This document shows, in pieces, positions 61,326-64,000 of a stretch of 64,000 nucleotides of DNA; the first letter of the stretch is position 1, and every line of letters starts with the position of its first letter. The notes below the pieces were generated by a model, which was not told the DNA's origin, ran no database searches, and saw only the letters and a list, made by a program, of their open reading frames with translations. This DNA comes from an uncultured Erysipelotrichaceae bacterium (GTDB lineage Bacteria; Bacillota_I; Bacilli_A; Erysipelotrichales; Erysipelotrichaceae): positions 54,031 to 118,030 of the forward strand of contig CANOSP010000004.1 of the NCBI GenBank assembly GCA_947569705.1, written 5' to 3'. A program made the position numbers and the translations under genes.

Positions 61326-62366
61326 ATGAATGACAGATACGAAGCAGAACAGCTTGTATTGCGTGTGCAGGCAGGTGATGAAGCCGCATTCGAGGAAATC
61401 GTGAAAAAATATGAGCGACTTGCTTATTATATCGCTTTGCCGAAAATGGAAAATCAAGCTGATACTGCCGATATTGTACAAGAAACCTTTATCGAAGTCA
61501 GGAAATCAATCTCACAGTTAAAGGAACCGAAATATTTTAAATCATGGCTGAATAAGATCGTCATTTCCAAGATTGCACGATATTATGAGAAACAGCGTGA
61601 TTGTTTATTGAATCATAATGAGGAACAGCTGTTATATAAGCAAAAGGAAAAGCGCATTTATATGAATCCCAAACAAGCATTTAATTATTTGTGTAATCAA
61701 GAAATCTTAGATCGCTGTATGAAGCAGTTAAAGGATATTTATTACGATGTACTTGTATTGCAGTATTATGAAGGATTCAGTATGAGTGAGATCGCCGATC
61801 GACTGGAAATTCCGGAAGGGACGGTAAAAAGCCGCATCAGTGTGGCGAAAAAGGAATTAAAAAAGATTATTGAAAAAACTTTAGCAGAGGAACAGATCCT
61901 TTTGAATTTCGACAGTGTCGGTTTGGAAGCTTTGTTGGCAATTTATTTTGCGAAACGATTTATTTTACCAAGCGAAGCGGCGCTTACAGCTGCGGCAGAT
62001 ACAGGCAAAAAGTTTAAGATTCCTAAAAAACCGCTGATTCAAGCGTTTTTATCGGCGGTGTTGGTGGTCGGTGCTGGATCCGCTGCATATCAGCTTTTGG
62101 ATCCGCTTCATACCAATCAAGCACATCAGGAAGATAAGCAAGAGGAAAAAAATCTATATGTGCCGCCGTTTCCTCAGCTGAATTATCGCGGAAAGCTGAT
62201 TACAAATGCACGAGAGGCATATTCAGCTTTGTATCACAGTGTATTTAACGGCATCAGTAAGGATGATGAATACAGAGTGCTGTATCGGGCGTTGAATGAT
62301 TACGGCGGTGAATATGCCGCTATGGCAGCTTATTTAGAAGTGAATTTTAATCAAGGACAGGAATAA
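61326..62366 (+). CDS. Membrane-tethered sigma-70/ECF-type sigma factor (module 2)
   Basis: Sigma factor of 346 aa with the same layout as the one at 40616. Region 2 is at about residues 15-80 (ENQADTADIVQETFIEVRKS), region 4 at about 130-180 (EGFSMSEIADRLEIPEGTVKS), a membrane segment at about 238-258, and an external domain of about 88 residues (LNYRGKLITNAREAYSALY, YRALNDYGGEYAA). The external domains share a Tyr-rich YxAL...YGG pattern. I chose ATG 61326 with AGAGG ten bases upstream; a TTG at 61317 touches that site. A second surface protein follows after a 403-bp leader. Confidence 0.88.
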   Translation: MNDRYEAEQLVLRVQAGDEAAFEEIVKKYERLAYYIALPKMENQADTADIVQETFIEVRKSISQLKEPKYFKSWLNKIVISKIARYYEKQRDCLLNHNEEQLLYKQKEKRIYMNPKQAFNYLCNQEILDRCMKQLKDIYYDVLVLQYYEGFSMSEIADRLEIPEGTVKSRISVAKKELKKIIEKTLAEEQILLNFDSVGLEALLAIYFAKRFILPSEAALTAAADTGKKFKIPKKPLIQAFLSAVLVVGAGSAAYQLLDPLHTNQAHQEDKQEEKNLYVPPFPQLNYRGKLITNAREAYSALYHSVFNGISKDDEYRVLYRALNDYGGEYAAMAAYLEVNFNQGQE

Positions 62367-62382
62367 TAAATTCCTGTTTTTT
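62357..62382 (+). terminator. Terminator overlapping the sigma factor 2 stop
   Basis: ACAGGAAT (62357-62364) and ATTCCTGT (62370-62377) pair perfectly, then TTTTT. It separates the sigma gene from the surface protein gene, so the latter needs its own promoter. Confidence 0.88.
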
Positions 62383-62769
62383 ACTTATATCAACAAAAAT
62401 TATTTTAATTTGTTGTTTAATGTTTTAAATAGTGATATTATATTGATATAAAAATATTATATAATTTTTTGGTGTTTTTTATTATTTTAACGAACTTTAT
62501 TGAGACTTATCCGTTCACAGTAGTTGACGGAGTAGAATGTCAGATACAAAATCATTGTTTTTATATGCCTTTTTCTTGATGATAAGCGAATGAATCAATC
62601 AGGTAATATAAAACGATATGTTTTAAGGATGCACCGTGTTTATTAGTTTAGAAGAGAGATTAAAAAAATATCGAAGCTTAGGTTTCAGATTAGTAAAACT
62701 GAGAAAATCAAAGTGATTTCCTCAGTGTATATGTCTACATTTGTAGACATTAAGAAAGGATAGATATCT
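62383..62769 (+). promoter_or_regulatory. Leader of surface protein 2, with GAAC-N17-GTTC and two hairpins
   Basis: No gene is seen here. GAAC (62492-62495) and GTTC (62513-62516) are exactly 17 bp apart, as in module 1. Close to the gene are two stems in a row: ACTGAG...CTCAGT with an inner AAATC/GATTT (62698-62726), and ATGTCTAC/GTAGACAT (62731-62750). Neither has a T tail. The start codon is 20 bases beyond the second. Confidence 0.55.
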
Positions 62770-64000
62770 ATGTGGAAGAAATTAAGAATATTATTGATTG
62801 CGGTAATTGGAATCACAGCTATAGGAAATGTTACACAATCAATGCTTTTTACGATTCACGGTTATACCCCAAACTTTCAATTAAGCAAAGGAGCTAAGAT
62901 TATTCTCGGTGAATATAACAATGATGAGCAAGTATGGGATGTTGGGAAGGTAGATGCAAATGAATTGCTGCTGCTGTCAACAACAGGACTAGGAAAATTT
63001 CCTATGTATGATGATTCTATTCGAAATACATGCAGTCATTATGCGCTTAATAATAACTACACCTACTGCCCGACAACAATGCTCTCTAATGAACTCATAA
63101 ATATATCATTTAATACTACAGAAATTTCTTTAACCAATGATGCACCTTTTCTTCCTACAGTTAAACAGGTGATGACAGGAGGAAGCTTAGGACTAACGGT
63201 AGAAGATCGTGAATTTAAAGACGATACTAATTATTGGTTAGAGGGAATAATGAATATTCATGGTTATGGTTCCTATGGATATCAACCTCTTAATGCAATG
63301 ATGTTGGGAAAAACTACATCAATGGTTTCACATTCGATTAACAAATATTTAGATACTGGTAATACATTATTACCTTTATCGAATCGTATCAATCATCATC
63401 CTACAGGCGGAGTAAATATGGAAAATATATCAAAAGAGAACCTTCGCCCTTTTATGACTGTTTCCTCGAATATCAGCTTTGCAGCACCGAAAGATTATAC
63501 TGATGGATCATTACACACATATACGGAAACAGTGGGTGTTTGCGGAGATAAGGTAACAGCCAATGCAATGCAGATTAGAGTAAAAGACAATTTGATGAAT
63601 GCAAGTTTAATAGATATAAAAAATAAAGGTAATGCTTCTATTACAAAAGCTACAAAGAACACAACAATTAAAATACAGGTGAGTGCGAATAAAGTTCAAA
63701 ACTCTCATATATCCATATTGCTATATGATACAGTATCTCATGAAATATTGTATTATAGAGTAATTGCTTCAACGATAAGCGGTACAAATAATTATGAAGT
63801 AGATTTAACAGGTGTTCCTATTGGCAAGTATGATTTGGCAGTATTAAATGAGAATATAGACAGCACATCAGGCAGGCCTTTGCTTGCTTCACAAATCTCC
63901 GATACAATGCCGTTGGAAATCGTAGAACCACATAAACTCACTTACACAAAGACACCGCAGAGCGGTGCGAGTGCCGGTAAGGAATATGAATTCAGTAAAA
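62770..64000 (+). CDS. Surface protein, paralogue of the 42270 adhesin (module 2; cut by window end)
   Basis: An open frame runs from ATG 62770 to the end of the window (410 codons, no stop). It begins MWKKLRILLIAVIGITAIGN, a signal peptide with the same first four residues as the module 1 protein. The stretch NNYEVDLTGVPIGKYDLAVL (about residues 342-361) matches QYELDLTGFDVGSYKIALVN of the other protein, with surrounding similarity over about 150 residues. The rest, likely including repeats and an anchor, lies beyond the window. AAGAAAGGATAG precedes the start. Confidence 0.87.
   Translation, partial: MWKKLRILLIAVIGITAIGNVTQSMLFTIHGYTPNFQLSKGAKIILGEYNNDEQVWDVGKVDANELLLLSTTGLGKFPMYDDSIRNTCSHYALNNNYTYCPTTMLSNELINISFNTTEISLTNDAPFLPTVKQVMTGGSLGLTVEDREFKDDTNYWLEGIMNIHGYGSYGYQPLNAMMLGKTTSMVSHSINKYLDTGNTLLPLSNRINHHPTGGVNMENISKENLRPFMTVSSNISFAAPKDYTDGSLHTYTETVGVCGDKVTANAMQIRVKDNLMNASLIDIKNKGNASITKATKNTTIKIQVSANKVQNSHISILLYDTVSHEILYYRVIASTISGTNNYEVDLTGVPIGKYDLAVLNENIDSTSGRPLLASQISDTMPLEIVEPHKLTYTKTPQSGASAGKEYEFSK

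Overview
The window reads as a chromosome segment of a low-to-moderate GC Firmicute. Gene content and gene style point to an Erysipelotrichia-type organism (order Erysipelotrichales), but I cannot name genus or species from sequence alone. Supporting signs are Gram-positive ribosome binding sites (AGGAGG type), a T-box tryptophanyl-tRNA synthetase leader, HrcA/CIRCE heat-shock control, the N-acetyl branch of the diaminopimelate pathway, a reduced division cluster (mraZ-rsmH-ftsL-PBP2), and VanG/VanT-like cell-wall genes. No rRNA or tRNA gene, prophage, CRISPR array or complete insertion sequence was seen. Layout: 1-1.8 kb holds the end of dnaK and all of dnaJ; 1.8-6.1 kb holds ispD and the DAP/lysine genes (a divergent M20 deacetylase, then dapF, dapB and overlapping dapH); 6.1-11.7 kb is the division/shape cluster with an MraZ operator of 10-bp repeats, mraZ, rsmH, a FtsL-like gene, PBP2 and an MreB-like gene; 11.7-19.5 kb carries YbaK, a HAD phosphatase, thioredoxin, a GatZ/KbaZ-type protein, a small membrane protein and clpB behind two CIRCE elements, a zinc-ribbon membrane protein and a small Xre regulator; 19.9-25.6 kb carries trpS with its T-box, typA, a PdaC-like lipoprotein deacetylase and an NdpA-like nucleoid protein. 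25.7-33 kb is a cell-wall precursor cluster: murF, a ligase that carries the three D-serine-selecting residues of VanG, a racemase with a VanT-like signature, and a membrane protein matching the VanT N-terminal domain as a separate gene, followed by an unknown gene and an FAD-dependent oxidoreductase. 33-40.3 kb has a second polysaccharide deacetylase, an IS607-type recombinase whose catalytic residues are lost, cca, mnmM, an RluA-type pseudouridine synthase, a YlbJ-like membrane protein and a CDF metal exporter. The most unusual content is a duplicated two-gene module. At 40.6-47.7 kb and again at 61.3-64.0 kb (cut by the window edge) a sigma-70-type factor with a transmembrane segment and an extracytoplasmic tail is followed, after a long untranslated leader, by a secreted surface protein. 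The two sigma factors are related in their tails, the two surface proteins are related in their N-terminal halves and both begin MWKK, and both leaders contain GAAC-17 bp-GTTC. This suggests locally acting, membrane-tethered sigma factors that each control a surface adhesin. The first adhesin ends with thrombospondin-type-3-like calcium repeats and a non-canonical cell-wall sorting tail. Between the two modules lie a P-loop protein of the HPr-kinase/PEP-carboxykinase fold, a Bax-inhibitor-1 protein, a decayed DUF3788 gene, an HTH-LicC fusion, rimO, a DNA glycosylase, a beta-lactamase-fold protein, a leucyl aminopeptidase, a two-gene Ku/ligase end-joining system, and a DUF1836-DegV operon whose promoter contains two perfect palindromes.
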